Assembly (NCBI GenBank): GCA_963742105.1
Contig: CAVUKN010000005.1
Location: 1,178,001-1,242,000, forward strand
Direction: 5' to 3'
DNA length: 64,000 bases
Origin: Gp6-AA40 sp963742105
GTDB lineage: Bacteria > Acidobacteriota > Vicinamibacteria > Vicinamibacterales > UBA2999
In this document: positions 35,745 to 52,361 of the stretch, one piece after another
Numbering within the stretch: position 1 is the first letter of the stretch
How the letters are laid out: each line of letters begins with the position of its first letter
The notes under the pieces: model-generated
Databases searched by the model: none
Seen by the model: only the letters and a program-made list of their open reading frames with translations
Told to the model about the DNA's origin: nothing
Made by a program: the position numbers and the translations under genes

Positions 35745-36307
35745 GCGAGGCAGCGATGGCGGAAACGGGGAGCGCTGGCCAGAAGAACTGGTACATCGTC
35801 CACACCTACTCGGGTTTCGAGAACAAGGTGAAGGAGTCGCTGCTCCAACGGGTCCAGGCCTACGGCCTGCAGAACGAAATCGGCGACGTGCTCATTCCGA
35901 CCGAGGACATCGTCGAGAAGCGTGGCGGTCGCGAGGTGAAGAGCGCCCGCCGCTTTTTCCCCGGCTACATCCTGGTCGAGATGAACATGTCCGACCACGC
36001 GTGGCACGTGGTGAAGAACACGCCGAAGGTGACCGGGTTCGTCGGCGCCGGCACGAAGCCGACGCCGCTGAGCAAGGAAGAGGTCGATCACATCCTCGAC
36101 CAGGTCAAGTCCGCGGCGGAGAAACCGAAGCCGAAGTACAGCTTCGACAAGGGCGACCAGGTGCGCATCAACGCCGGGCCGTTTACCAGCTTCAACGGGG
36201 TCGTCGAGGACGTGAATCTCGACAAGAACACGCTGAAGGTGATGGTGACGATCTTCGGCCGCGCCACGCCGGTCGAACTGGACTTCCTCGACGTGGAGAA
36301 GATTTAA
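35741..36307 (+). CDS. nusG: Transcription termination/antitermination protein NusG
   Basis: NusG binds RNA polymerase and links it to Rho or to ribosomes. The 188-residue protein has the NGN domain (NWYIVHTYSGFENKVKESLL, FFPGYILVEMNMSDHAWHVV) and the KOW domain (DKGDQVRINAGPFTSFNGVV). Two in-frame ATGs exist (35741 and 35756); the first overlaps secE and suggests coupling. Confidence 0.96.
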   Translation: MSEAAMAETGSAGQKNWYIVHTYSGFENKVKESLLQRVQAYGLQNEIGDVLIPTEDIVEKRGGREVKSARRFFPGYILVEMNMSDHAWHVVKNTPKVTGFVGAGTKPTPLSKEEVDHILDQVKSAAEKPKPKYSFDKGDQVRINAGPFTSFNGVVEDVNLDKNTLKVMVTIFGRATPVELDFLDVEKI

Positions 36308-36310
36308 GGA

Positions 36311-36372
36311 CGTTGGCCACGGAGACACGAAGACACGGAGTGCACCTCCGTGCCTTCGTGCCTTCGTGGCTA
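36311..36372. repeat. Word-array hairpin, unit ACACGAAG / CTTCGTGC
   Basis: GCCACGGAGACACGAAGACA then CGGAG forms the left arm. CTCCGTGCCTTCGTGCCTTC then GTGGC forms the right arm. It fills the nusG-rplK gap. A related word is used at 43181-43258. Confidence 0.85.
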
Positions 36373-36383
36373 GCGTAAGGGTT

Positions 36384-36809
36384 ATGGCGAAAAAAGTTCA
36401 GGCAATGGTGAAGCTGCAGATCCAGGCGGGCAAGGCGACGCCTGCACCGCCGGTCGGCACCGCGCTCGGTCCGCACGGCGTGAACATCATGGACTTCTGC
36501 AAGAACTTCAACGCGAGGACGCAGAAGGACGAGGGGCTGATCATCCCGGTGGTGGTCACGATCTTCGCGGATCGCAGCTACACCTTCATCACCAAGACGC
36601 CGCCGGCGTCGGTGCTGCTGAAGAAGGTTGCGAACCTGGCGAAGGGCTCCGCCGAGCCGAACCGGAACAAGGTCGGCACGGTGACCGCCAAGCAGGTCGA
36701 GGAGATCGCGAAGCAGAAGCTGCCGGACCTGAACACCACCGAACTCGCGTCGGCGATTCAGACGGTTCGCGGCACCGCCCGCTCAATGGGCATAGACGTC
36801 ATCGGCTGA
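36384..36809 (+). CDS. rplK: 50S ribosomal protein L11
   Basis: L11 forms the GTPase-associated centre with 23S rRNA. The 141-residue protein has AMVKLQIQAGKATPAPPVGT, LGPHGVNIMDFCKNFNART, and the C-terminal RGTARSMGIDVIG. I chose the ATG at 36384, which has GTAAGGG upstream and matches the family N-terminus MAKKVQA, over a GTG 18 bases earlier. Confidence 0.97.
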   Translation: MAKKVQAMVKLQIQAGKATPAPPVGTALGPHGVNIMDFCKNFNARTQKDEGLIIPVVVTIFADRSYTFITKTPPASVLLKKVANLAKGSAEPNRNKVGTVTAKQVEEIAKQKLPDLNTTELASAIQTVRGTARSMGIDVIG

Positions 36810-36825
36810 CGCCGATGACGATGAG

Positions 36826-36916
36826 ATTGACGAATCTGCGAATTGACGGATTGGATGGCCGCAATTCTTCAATCGATTCGTCAATCCGTAGATTCGTCAA
36901 TTCGTCAATTCGTCAG
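36826..36916. repeat. Word-array hairpin, unit TTGACGAAT / ATTCGTCAA
   Basis: The left arm is GATTGACGAATCTGCGAATT then GACGGATTGG. The right arm is CAATCGATTCGTCAATCCGT, AGATTCGTCAATTCGTCAAT, then TCGTCA. It fills the rplK-rplA gap, using the same word as 6652-6742 and 8614-8697 about 28-30 kb away. Confidence 0.88.
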
Positions 36917-36962
36917 TGTGGGAGGGCGCGTAGCGCCCGCTAGTACCACGAGGAGGTAATGG

Positions 36963-37667
36963 TTGGCAAAACACGGCAAGAAATTCACGGCCGCCGCGGC
37001 GCAGGTCGAGGCCCGCGAGTACTCGCTCGAAGAGGCGATTCCCCTTGTTCAGAAGGTGAAGTTCGCCACGTTCGATGAGACCGTCGAGGTCGCGATGCGG
37101 CTGGGGGTGGACCCGAAGCACGCGGACCAGATGGTGCGCGGCACAGTCGTCCTGCCCCACGGCCTGGGCACCAGCAAGTCGGTGCTCGTGATTGCGGGAG
37201 CGGACAAGCAGAAGGAAGCGCAGGACGCGGGCGCGGACTTCGTCGGCGGGGACGAGGTCGTCGAGAAGATTCTCGGCGGCTGGATGGAGTTCGACGCCGT
37301 GGTGGCGACTCCCGACATGATGCGAGCGGTGGGGCGCCTCGGCAAGGTGCTCGGTCCGCGCGGCCTCATGCCGAACCCGAAGACGGGGACGGTGACCCCG
37401 AACGTCGCGCAGGCCATTCGCGAAATCAAGGCCGGCAAGGTGGAGTTCCGCGTCGACAAGACCGGGATCATCCACGCGCCGCTCGGGAAGACGTCCTTCC
37501 CGACGCAGAGCCTGATCGACAACGCCCACGCGCTCGTCGACTCCGTCGTCAAGGCGAAGCCGGCGGCCGCCAAAGGCAAGTACCTGAAGTCAGTCACCGT
37601 GTCCTCCACGATGGGTCCGGGTGTCACCATCGACACCGCGCACATCGATGACCGCGTGAAGCATTAG
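36963..37667 (+). CDS. rplA: 50S ribosomal protein L1
   Basis: L1 lines the tRNA exit site and often represses its own operon. The 234-residue protein has KHGKKFTAAAAQVEAREYSL, the conserved GRLGKVLGPRGLMPNPKTGT, and DKTGIIHAPLGKTSF. The start is TTG at 36963: a strong AGGAGG lies seven bases upstream, whereas the ATG at 36959 is in another frame. It is followed by rplJ after only 9 bases. Confidence 0.96.
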   Translation: MAKHGKKFTAAAAQVEAREYSLEEAIPLVQKVKFATFDETVEVAMRLGVDPKHADQMVRGTVVLPHGLGTSKSVLVIAGADKQKEAQDAGADFVGGDEVVEKILGGWMEFDAVVATPDMMRAVGRLGKVLGPRGLMPNPKTGTVTPNVAQAIREIKAGKVEFRVDKTGIIHAPLGKTSFPTQSLIDNAHALVDSVVKAKPAAAKGKYLKSVTVSSTMGPGVTIDTAHIDDRVKH

Positions 37668-37676
37668 AGGGAAACG

Positions 37677-38210
37677 ATGGCTGTCACGAGAGCGGACAAG
37701 GAACAGGAACTCCAGGAGCTGTCGACCGCGTTCAAGACCGCGGACACGGCGATCCTGGTCGACTATCGCGGCCTCGATGTGCCGGCGGTGACGGAGCTGC
37801 GTCGGCAGATCCGCAGCGTCAAGGGCAGCTACAAGGTCGTGAAGAACACGCTCGCCAAGCGGGCGAGCAAGGGCACGTCGTTCGAGGCACTCGAGAAGAT
37901 GTTCGAGGGCACGACGGCGGTGGCCTACACCGGCGACGACGCGGTGGCGCTGGCGAAGGCGCTCACGACGTTCATGAAGGGCGCGCCGACCCTCTCGATC
38001 AAGGGGGCGGTGGTCCAGGGCAGGGCGATCAAGTCGACCGAGGTCAGCGAACTCGCCAACCTGCCCGGCAAGCCGGAGCTGTACAGCAAGCTGCTGTTCC
38101 TCCTCCAGGCCCCGATGCAGCAGTTCGTGTCGGTGCTGGCGGCGGTGCCGCGCGATTTCGTGACGGTACTGAACGAGGCAGCGAAGAAGAAGGAAGCGGG
38201 CGCGGCCTAG
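37677..38210 (+). CDS. rplJ: 50S ribosomal protein L10
   Basis: L10 anchors the L7/L12 stalk. The 177-residue product has AVTRADKEQELQELSTAF, ILVDYRGLDVPAVTELRRQI, YKVVKNTLAKRA, and a C-terminal stalk-binding helix. GAGGG precedes the ATG. The usual long L10 leader is absent because the gap to rplA is only 9 bases. Confidence 0.96.
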   Translation: MAVTRADKEQELQELSTAFKTADTAILVDYRGLDVPAVTELRRQIRSVKGSYKVVKNTLAKRASKGTSFEALEKMFEGTTAVAYTGDDAVALAKALTTFMKGAPTLSIKGAVVQGRAIKSTEVSELANLPGKPELYSKLLFLLQAPMQQFVSVLAAVPRDFVTVLNEAAKKKEAGAA

Positions 38211-38315
38211 GGCCGCCCCTACTGGCGGAAGGGGGGCCTGAGGTCCGCCCGACACCGCATCAACCGTAGGGGCGATGCCCCGCAAACCGTAGGGCGGACC
38301 TTCAGGTCCGCCAAC
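38211..38315. repeat. Cluster of REP-like GTAGGGCGGACCTTCAGGTC elements
   Basis: The 121-base gap between rplJ and rplL holds at least three related pieces: GGGGGGCCTGAGGTCCGCCC, CGTAGGGGCGATGCCCCG and CGTAGGGCGGACCTTCAGGT (ending CCGCC at 38312). They are relatives of the GTAGGGCGGGGCTTCAGCCC family. A GGAGAGAG ribosome-binding site for rplL follows. Confidence 0.75.
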
Positions 38316-38331
38316 CTGGAGAGAGAACGAA

Positions 38332-38722
38332 ATGGCCGAACTGAATCAGCAGCAGGTGATCGACTACATCAAGGGCATCAGCGTGCTCGAGCTCTCGCAG
38401 CTCGTGAAGACGCTCGAGTCCGAGCTCGGCGTGAGCGCGGCGGCGGCGGTGGCTGTGGCGGCGCCGGGGGCGGCGGCCGGCGGCGGAGCGGCGGCCCCGG
38501 TGGAAGAAAAGACCGAGTTCAACGTCACGCTGACGGAAGCCGGCGGCGACAAGATCAAGGTCATCAAGGTCGTCCGCGAAGTCACCAGCCTGGGTCTGAA
38601 GGAAGCCAAGGACCTCGTCGAGAGCGCCCCGAAGCCGATCAAGGAAGGCGGTGCCCAAGGAAGAGGCCGAGGCGATCAAGAAGAAGTTCGAAGAAGTCGG
38701 CGCCAAAGTCACTATTTCGTAG
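38332..38722 (+). CDS. rplL: 50S ribosomal protein L7/L12, one frameshift in this sequence
   Basis: L7/L12 is the mobile ribosomal stalk that recruits translation factors. The N-terminal dimerisation region, the Ala/Gly hinge and the C-terminal domain (EKTEFNVTLTEAGGDKIKVI, LGLKEAKDLVESAPKPIKEG) are conserved. The frame then breaks. Deleting one G at 38650-38651 restores the usual ending VPKEEAEAIKKKFEEVGAKV then TIS, with the stop TAG at 38720-38722, for 129 residues. The uncorrected frame would add an unrelated 35-residue tail. The gene is essential, so a sequence error is likely. Confidence 0.95.
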
Positions 38723-38780
38723 GCTTCGGGCTTCGGACTACAGGCTTCGGGCCGCAGCCCGGAGACCGCAGCCTGTAGCC
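38721..38780. repeat. Word-array hairpin, unit GGCTTCG / ACAGGCT
   Basis: GGCTTCGGGCTTCGGACTAC then AGGCTTCGGGC is partly complementary to GCCCGGAGACCGCAGCCTGT then AGCC. The array begins on the corrected rplL stop and precedes the rplL-rpoB hairpin. Confidence 0.7.
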
Positions 38781-38791
38781 ACGCGTCATAA

Positions 38792-38830
38792 GGGACGGGT
38801 CTATTCGGGCCCGTCCCTGCATCATTTTTA
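38792..38830 (+). terminator. Attenuator-like hairpin between rplL and rpoB
   Basis: GGGACGGG (38792-38799) pairs with CCCGTCCC (38810-38817), followed after a short spacer by a T-run (38825-38829). It resembles the partial terminator known between rplL and rpoB in E. coli, which lowers RNA polymerase subunit expression relative to ribosomal proteins. The weak T-run suggests incomplete termination. Confidence 0.65.
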
Positions 38831-38863
38831 GTCCGACTGCGGATCCTCGAGGATCAGTCACCG

Positions 38864-43174
<4,311 letters not shown>

Positions 43175-43180
43175 CAAGGA

Positions 43181-43258
43181 ATTCAACCACGAAGGCCACG
43201 AAGGACAGGACGAACATCCGATGTGACCTTCGTGCTCTTCGTGAGCTTCGTGGTTAAG
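43181..43258. repeat. Word-array hairpin, unit CCACGAAGG / CTTCGTGG
   Basis: The left arm is AACCACGAAGGCCACGAAGG. The right arm is CCTTCGTGCTCTTCGTGAGC then TTCGTGGTT. It fills the rpoB-rpoC gap, normally a tightly coupled junction, and ends eight bases before the rpoC ATG. Confidence 0.9.
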
Positions 43259-43266
43259 AAAAGCCT

Positions 43267-47487
<4,221 letters not shown>

Positions 47488-47508
47488 AACGACGTCCGTG
47501 GCGCGGGC

Positions 47509-47555
47509 CTTGTCAGGCCCGCGTTCCGATCGTAGGGCGGGGCTTCAGCCCCGCC
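47509..47555. repeat. Dispersed 47-bp REP-like repeat, copy 1
   Basis: CTTGTCAGGCCCGCGTTCCG then ATCGTAGGGCGGGGCTTCAG then CCCCGCC. It is almost identical to 50449-50494, 3 kb away. The 322 bases from rpoC to the next gene hold this element, the terminator below and no supported gene. Confidence 0.85.
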
Positions 47556-47563
47556 GAAATGCA

Positions 47564-47596
47564 GGGCGGGCTCCGCGTCAGCGGACCCGCCTTTTT
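47564..47596 (+). terminator. Rho-independent terminator after rpoC
   Basis: GGGCGGGCTCCGC pairs with GCGGACCCGCC across a GTCA loop (one mismatch or bulge) and is followed by TTTTT at 47592-47596. A second short hairpin, GCGGGCC TTGTCA GGCCCGC, lies at 47503-47522. Confidence 0.75.
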
Positions 47597-47809
47597 CATT
47601 TCGTCGTCTTCCGTGGGCGGTTCGCGGCACGCCAGCCACCCAATCACTGAGGAGCAGACGTTGGGCGCCAGACGAGGGCTCGAATCTGCCGCCGTATGAC
47701 CTCCGCGGCGTGCGGCTAACCTCGTGACGATGTCGGGTGCTGGAACTGGCTTCCATTGCTAACATCTACCCTCACTCAGGCGAGTCGACGATCAAGACGG
47801 AGCTGGACG

Positions 47810-48691
47810 ATGGCGGAACGTGCGAAGAGGCTCGGGTGCGGGTTTCTCGTGGTGTTGGCGTTCTCAGCCTCCGCCCATGCCCAGTGGCTGAATTACAAGA
47901 CGCCCGGCGTCCCCCGAACCGCTGACGGCAAGCCAAAGCTCAATGCGCCCGCCCCGAGGTTTTTCGACGGGCACCCCGATCTCACCGGCGTCTGGATGCA
48001 CGACCTGACGCCGATCGACGAATTGACCCGCCTGTTCGGGCCGCTCATCGAAGGGGAAAGACAAAACGAGGTTCCCGGGATGGAGGCGGCCAACATCCAC
48101 AAGTACGCCCTCAGCGTGCTGGCGGACTTTCCACCTGACCGATCGCCTGCCCGTCCCGAAGCGAAAAAGATCGTCGAGGAGCGGCTGAAGAACCCGCCCC
48201 CCACCGACCTGTGCACGCCGGACGGCACGCCGGAGCCGTTTCCGCTCATCGGCCTGCTGTCCGAGCCGATCAAGATCGTCCAGGCGCCAAAGCAGACGCT
48301 CGTGCTGTACGAAATCGGCGGCGAGTTTCGTCAGATCTATACCGACGGCCGTCCGAAGCTCACCGAAGTAAACCTCCCTGCCCTCTTCGGCTACTCCGTC
48401 GGCCACTGGGAGCGCGACACGCTGGTTGTCGAAAGCATTGGATTCAACGAGAAGGTGCCGCTCGATGGCATGGGTAATCCGCATAGCGACCAGTTGCGAG
48501 TGGTCGAACGGTTTCGCCGCTCCGACTTCGGACACCTCGCGGTGGAAATGACCTACGAGGATCCCAAGTTCTACACGCGGCCGTTCACCATCACGCTCTC
48601 ATACCACCTGCTGGCCGATGCGGACATCTTCGACATGCACGACGAGAACGAAAGGGACTGCTCGCGCATTCAAAGCGCACAAACGAAGTGA
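47810..48691 (+). CDS. Exported protein of unknown function (acidobacterial type)
   Basis: From the ATG at 47810, the 293-residue protein has a signal peptide (residues 1-23, ending SASAHAQ). A mature domain follows with the recurring features PDLTGVWMHD, PKQTLVLYEIGGEFRQIYTD, and YSVGHWERDTLVVESIGFNE, near a late LRVVERFRRSDFGHLAVEMT segment. I recognise this as a family of exported proteins that is frequent in Acidobacteriota but functionally uncharacterised. An in-frame start 54 bases upstream would hide the signal peptide. Confidence 0.7.
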   Translation: MAERAKRLGCGFLVVLAFSASAHAQWLNYKTPGVPRTADGKPKLNAPAPRFFDGHPDLTGVWMHDLTPIDELTRLFGPLIEGERQNEVPGMEAANIHKYALSVLADFPPDRSPARPEAKKIVEERLKNPPPTDLCTPDGTPEPFPLIGLLSEPIKIVQAPKQTLVLYEIGGEFRQIYTDGRPKLTEVNLPALFGYSVGHWERDTLVVESIGFNEKVPLDGMGNPHSDQLRVVERFRRSDFGHLAVEMTYEDPKFYTRPFTITLSYHLLADADIFDMHDENERDCSRIQSAQTK

Positions 48692-48729
48692 GCAGCCGCC
48701 GGTAGCGTTCAACTGCGGCAGCACGGTCA

Positions 48730-48890
48730 GCACAATGACGGATGCTCCACAGGAGCCCGACGATACGGCGGATGGCTTGGGCTTTGGGTCGGTGAGAGCG
48801 AGATCGTGGAAAGCGACGACCCCTCCGGCCCTCACGTTGTCGAGCAAACGCCTGAGGGTCGCCGCCGCGTCGGGTACCCGATCGCGCTGC
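48730..48890 (-). pseudogene. Possible relic of a SAM-dependent methyltransferase
   Basis: On the minus strand, the stretch DAAATLRRLLDNVRAGGVVA then FHDLALTDP resembles the segment of UbiE-like class I methyltransferases that ends in a VRPGGxVxFQE motif. The flanks do not continue the fold and no start is present, so it looks like a decayed fragment. The rest of the 331-base gap 48692-49022 shows no gene. Similarity was judged by eye only. Confidence 0.35.
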
Positions 48891-49022
48891 TGCAGAACTG
48901 GTCTCCGATAGGAAATACTCACCGTCCAGAGATGGGACCTCAAGGTCTGAGATCGGCTATCCTCCTCGTCATCCGGCGCCGCCGAGCCTCTGTCGGGCGC
49001 GTGGCCGTTTCAAGGTGAGGTC

Positions 49023-49559
49023 ATGAAGCTGTTCGTCTCGTTCGTGGCGCTCGTCGGCGCCGCCATCATTGTGTCCGCGCAGTCCGGGTCGTTCTACGAC
49101 CTGAAGACGAAGACGCTGCTCGGCAAGGACGGTAACCTCGCGCAGTACCGAGGCAAGGTCAGCCTCGTCGTCAACGTCGCGAGCAAATGCGGCTTCACGC
49201 CGCAGTACGAAGGGCTCGAGAAGCTGCAGCGCGAGATGAAAGGAAAGCCGTTCACCGTGCTCGGATTCCCCAGTAACGACTTCGGTCAGCAGGAGCCGGG
49301 TACGGCCGAAGAGATCGCGCAGTTCTGCAGGCTGACGTACGACGTGACGTTCCCGATGTTCGAGAAGGCCGTCACCATGCGCGGGCCTGAGCAGTCGTCT
49401 ATTTACGCCTTCCTCGGGCAGTCTGGCCACTTGCCCGCGTGGAATTTCTCGAAGTACGTCGTCGACAAGCAGGGCAAGGTGGTGGCGTTCTTCCCCAGCG
49501 AAGTAACGCCCGAAGACCCGAAATTGCGCGACGCCATCACCAAGGCCCTCGCAAAGTAA
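49023..49559 (+). CDS. Exported glutathione peroxidase-family protein
   Basis: This 178-residue thiol peroxidase has a hydrophobic N-terminus (MKLFVSFVALVGAAIIVSAQ) that looks like a signal peptide, so it is probably periplasmic. The family motifs are present: NVASKCGFTPQYEGLEKLQ with a catalytic Cys (not selenocysteine), LGFPSNDFGQQEPGT, and WNFSKYVVDKQGKVV. The resolving Cys lies in CRLTYDVTFPMFEK. It reduces hydroperoxides, most likely with thioredoxin-like donors. AAGGTGAGGTC precedes the ATG, and the next gene starts 22 bases after its stop. Confidence 0.88.
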   Translation: MKLFVSFVALVGAAIIVSAQSGSFYDLKTKTLLGKDGNLAQYRGKVSLVVNVASKCGFTPQYEGLEKLQREMKGKPFTVLGFPSNDFGQQEPGTAEEIAQFCRLTYDVTFPMFEKAVTMRGPEQSSIYAFLGQSGHLPAWNFSKYVVDKQGKVVAFFPSEVTPEDPKLRDAITKALAK

Positions 49560-49581
49560 TGTGCGTTACCGGAGGAATCGC

Positions 49582-50241
49582 ATGAATGTCCGCCACCTCG
49601 TCCCGTCCGCGAGTCGCCGTCTCCTGCCCATGGGATTGGTCTTCCTGGCGGCCGGCCTGCAGCAGCCGGTTCACGCGGCAGGCGTAGACGTCTCGAAGTT
49701 CAGGCGCATCGAGCCGCAGTTCATCGCCGCAATGGGAGACCCCAAGGCCACCTCTGGCAGCGGCGCGCAATCATGGGGCTTCTGGAACAAGGACCCCGGC
49801 CCGCGCGCGTGCAAGCTGGACCACTACCCTGAATTGAAGGCGACCGGCGTGGCGCCGGCACAGTGGAGATTCGACCCAGCGGACTGGTGGCTGGAGGAAC
49901 ACGGCTTGATCATGGAGAAGCCGTCCTTTCCACTGCCTGCCGGCCAGTACCTCGTCACGGGCGATCGCGAGGTGACGACCGTCCTGACCATTCACCCCAA
50001 GGACAAGAACGGCAATCAACGCTGGGACCTCGCCGACGGCGCGACGCTGTACGATGTCACGCATCTTGGATGCCGCTCCGCACGCTACACACCGGCGACG
50101 ACGAACACCTCGTGTTCGCCCGCCAGCGCGCGAACCACGGGTTATCCGATTCTTCCGGGGGCGACGATGCCGGACGTGAAGGGGTGCCACAAGCAGGACT
50201 ACACGGTGCTCATCGTCGTTGGGCTGCCCGGCACTCATTGA
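49582..50241 (+). CDS. Exported protein of unknown function
   Basis: The 219-residue protein starts at ATG 49582, which has GGAGGAATCGC directly upstream. It has a signal peptide (LPMGLVFLAAGLQQPVHAAG). The mature part contains FIAAMGDPKATSGSGAQSWG, WRFDPADWWLEEHGLIMEKP and several cysteines that could form disulfides. It is probably cotranscribed with the glutathione peroxidase. I do not recognise a family. Confidence 0.6.
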   Translation: MNVRHLVPSASRRLLPMGLVFLAAGLQQPVHAAGVDVSKFRRIEPQFIAAMGDPKATSGSGAQSWGFWNKDPGPRACKLDHYPELKATGVAPAQWRFDPADWWLEEHGLIMEKPSFPLPAGQYLVTGDREVTTVLTIHPKDKNGNQRWDLADGATLYDVTHLGCRSARYTPATTNTSCSPASARTTGYPILPGATMPDVKGCHKQDYTVLIVVGLPGTH

Positions 50242-50448
50242 GGCGCTACCTCGCCCGCGTTCGATGTGCCGTATCGGCGACGACCGTCGGGCCACAGCCC
50301 GCTGGCGGTCAGGGTGTAGGCCCAATCGAACTGTGCGTCGAATCCTCTTTTTTGCCGTATCGTCGGTGGCACGCCTCGCGCGCTCCTGGGCGCGTCTTGC
50401 CACCGCTCTCGCCAGAATATGCCCAGCCTGGCGACCGGACGCTCCATA

Positions 50449-50494
50449 CTTGTCAGGCCCGCGTTCCGATCGTAGGCCGGGCTTCAGCCCCGCC
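50449..50494. repeat. Dispersed REP-like repeat, copy 2
   Basis: CTTGTCAGGCCCGCGTTCCG then ATCGTAGGCCGGGCTTCAGC then CCCGCC differs from copy 1 (47509-47555) by one missing G and one G-to-C change. It lies in the 274-base convergent gap between the genes ending at 50241 and 50516 and may serve as a bidirectional terminator. Confidence 0.85.
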
Positions 50495-50515
50495 CTTCTT
50501 GTTTCTACCGACCCT

Positions 50516-51103
50516 TCACGGGGCCGGAATGCGCGTGGCCTCCGCGGTGCCAGCACCTTCGGCAAACTGGACGCCATCGAGGTGATACATCTTGATGTAG
50601 TTGTTTCCGCGATACCAACTCCCGTCTTTCGCCACTTCGTCCGTTTCAGTCTGGGTGAAGTATCCCGCCGGGTTACCGTCCGCGAACAGCCAGCCGACAT
50701 GGGAGCGGCGCACGTGATTTTCGTCGACGACGCGCCAGTCACCCATGCAGATGTTTCCGGCGAGTGTCGGAAGATCGATGTTCTCCCACTCGGTGCCGTC
50801 GCTGTGCCACTGAATGAATGCCTGGGCCGTGAGGGGTCCTGCGTAGGTGACCAGCCAGGTACCCACGATGCGATCGAGCACATTTCCACCGTGGCGCCCG
50901 GCATTATCAGCGACTGGTCCGGGTTGTCCGCGCTCGGCAAGACGTGCTTGGGGGACAAGCGTAGCTGCTTGCGGAGGCGTGAGATCTGCGTGCCGGAGCG
51001 GTGGCGACGGCTCCACACACGCAGCGCGGGCGGTTGACGAGCAAACCAGTGAAAGCACAACCCCGCCCAGCAAGGCTGTCACCGTCTTTGGAATTGGTGG
51101 CAT
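50516..51103 (-). CDS. Exported protein with a QWHSDGTE core
   Basis: The 195-residue product starts at ATG 51103 (AGGAGAG upstream) with a signal peptide (ALLGGVVLSLVCSSTARA) followed by a Cys. The conserved part reads RIVGTWLVTYAGPLTAQAFI, QWHSDGTEWEN, and NICMGDWRVVDENHVRRSHV. This pattern recurs in exported acidobacterial proteins of unknown function, possibly lipocalin-like beta barrels. The region between residues 25 and 75 is low in complexity and poorly conserved. Confidence 0.6.
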   Translation of the reverse strand: MPPIPKTVTALLGGVVLSLVCSSTARAACVEPSPPLRHADLTPPQAATLVPQARLAERGQPGPVADNAGRHGGNVLDRIVGTWLVTYAGPLTAQAFIQWHSDGTEWENIDLPTLAGNICMGDWRVVDENHVRRSHVGWLFADGNPAGYFTQTETDEVAKDGSWYRGNNYIKMYHLDGVQFAEGAGTAEATRIPAP

Positions 51104-51354
51104 CGCGTCTCTCCTGTTCCGCCGGTCCGCCCGGCGTTGATCTAGAGGCGCAGGGATGCTGAAGGGCGGATTCGACGGAGTCAAAACATTCCCCGTCCGG
51201 GGTAAGGTCTGCGACGCCGTCGTTCCAGGTAATCGCCGGTCGTCGTTTCCGCGACAGGTCGAAGTCGCCGCGCCGGCGGATCTGACCGGTTGCGTTCGCC
51301 GCCGAGTCGCTGCCGCCGTGGTGGAACGTGATCAACGAGGCGAAGCCTGCACGT

Positions 51355-52245
51355 TCACTTGTAGGGGCGGAGCTCTTCGAGACGATGACGCACGCGACCG
51401 AGAATCGCTCGTCGGCGTCCGACCGCTGATGGAATGCCGCTGAGAGTCGCGGGCTCCCGGGTCATGACTTTCGTGTGGATGTTTCGCCAGCGCTTCTTGA
51501 TCGCGTCTGGCGTGACCTGGAGGATGTCCGCTATCTCCTGATCCGTATTGTCCATGAGGGCGCACTCAAGTAAACGCTGCTCCGAATGGGTGAATCCAAA
51601 TACCGGGAGTGGAGAGGTCATTACCGACGCGATGAGCGACCCCATCATTCCACCGCCATCCGATCTCGACGTATGAAAGAGTGTCACGACCTCCGAGGTC
51701 CTCCGTTGGAATCGGCGTACGACCCTGTATCCGGCTGACAAAAGTGGCTCGTCAAGGTGCGGCGACGTGTTCTCCTGCCACACGCCGTTCAACTGGAAGC
51801 CCTTGACGAAGAATTGCCACGCGTCGTAGACGGCCGAGACCCAGAGCACACGATCCGCTCCCTCCTTGGGCGGAGAAGCCATGAAATTGACCATCTCGAG
51901 GTCACGGTCATGATTTCCTCGAACGATCTGTCGGCGCCCGAGGAAGGTTGGTGTCGACCGTGACTCGGCGTCGAACGCCTGCTCCAGTAGTGGCCGACCC
52001 TCGACGGTCAATGCGTGCTCGATGAACCTGCGTCCGAGGAAGCCGAATCCACCCATGGTTATCGGCGTATTCGTTTCAGGATCCTCGAACACACACATGG
52101 TCAAACGATCTGAGGCCACCAGTTCAGCGATGAGCGAGGGGACTCGTCGCACCAGCGGCGCCGAGAACAGCCCCCACTCGGCACGCACGGTGGGCCACCA
52201 TCGAGCGATGTCCGAAGGAACGGCACGCCGATAGCAGACGCGCAT
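51355..52245 (-). CDS. LuxR-type helix-turn-helix transcriptional regulator
   Basis: The 296-residue protein ends in a LuxR/FixJ DNA-binding domain: FTHSEQRLLECALMDNTDQE then IADILQVTPDAIKKRWRNIH. The N-terminal 200 residues (MRVCYRRAVPSDIARWWPTV, ITMGGFGFLGRRFIEHALTV) do not look like a response-regulator receiver or an autoinducer-binding domain. They may be a GAF- or GNAT-like sensor, so the signal is unknown. No partner kinase is nearby. Confidence 0.75.
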   Translation of the reverse strand: MRVCYRRAVPSDIARWWPTVRAEWGLFSAPLVRRVPSLIAELVASDRLTMCVFEDPETNTPITMGGFGFLGRRFIEHALTVEGRPLLEQAFDAESRSTPTFLGRRQIVRGNHDRDLEMVNFMASPPKEGADRVLWVSAVYDAWQFFVKGFQLNGVWQENTSPHLDEPLLSAGYRVVRRFQRRTSEVVTLFHTSRSDGGGMMGSLIASVMTSPLPVFGFTHSEQRLLECALMDNTDQEIADILQVTPDAIKKRWRNIHTKVMTREPATLSGIPSAVGRRRAILGRVRHRLEELRPYK

Positions 52246-52361
52246 CTCCCGAGTGGAGAATACTCCCAGCCACGCCTGGCCGGCGCTGAAACGATTGACC
52301 GGATTGTGCCGCCATCATTGCGGTCGCGACACCCCTCGAGACAGGGAGGTCGTTCCAGTAG

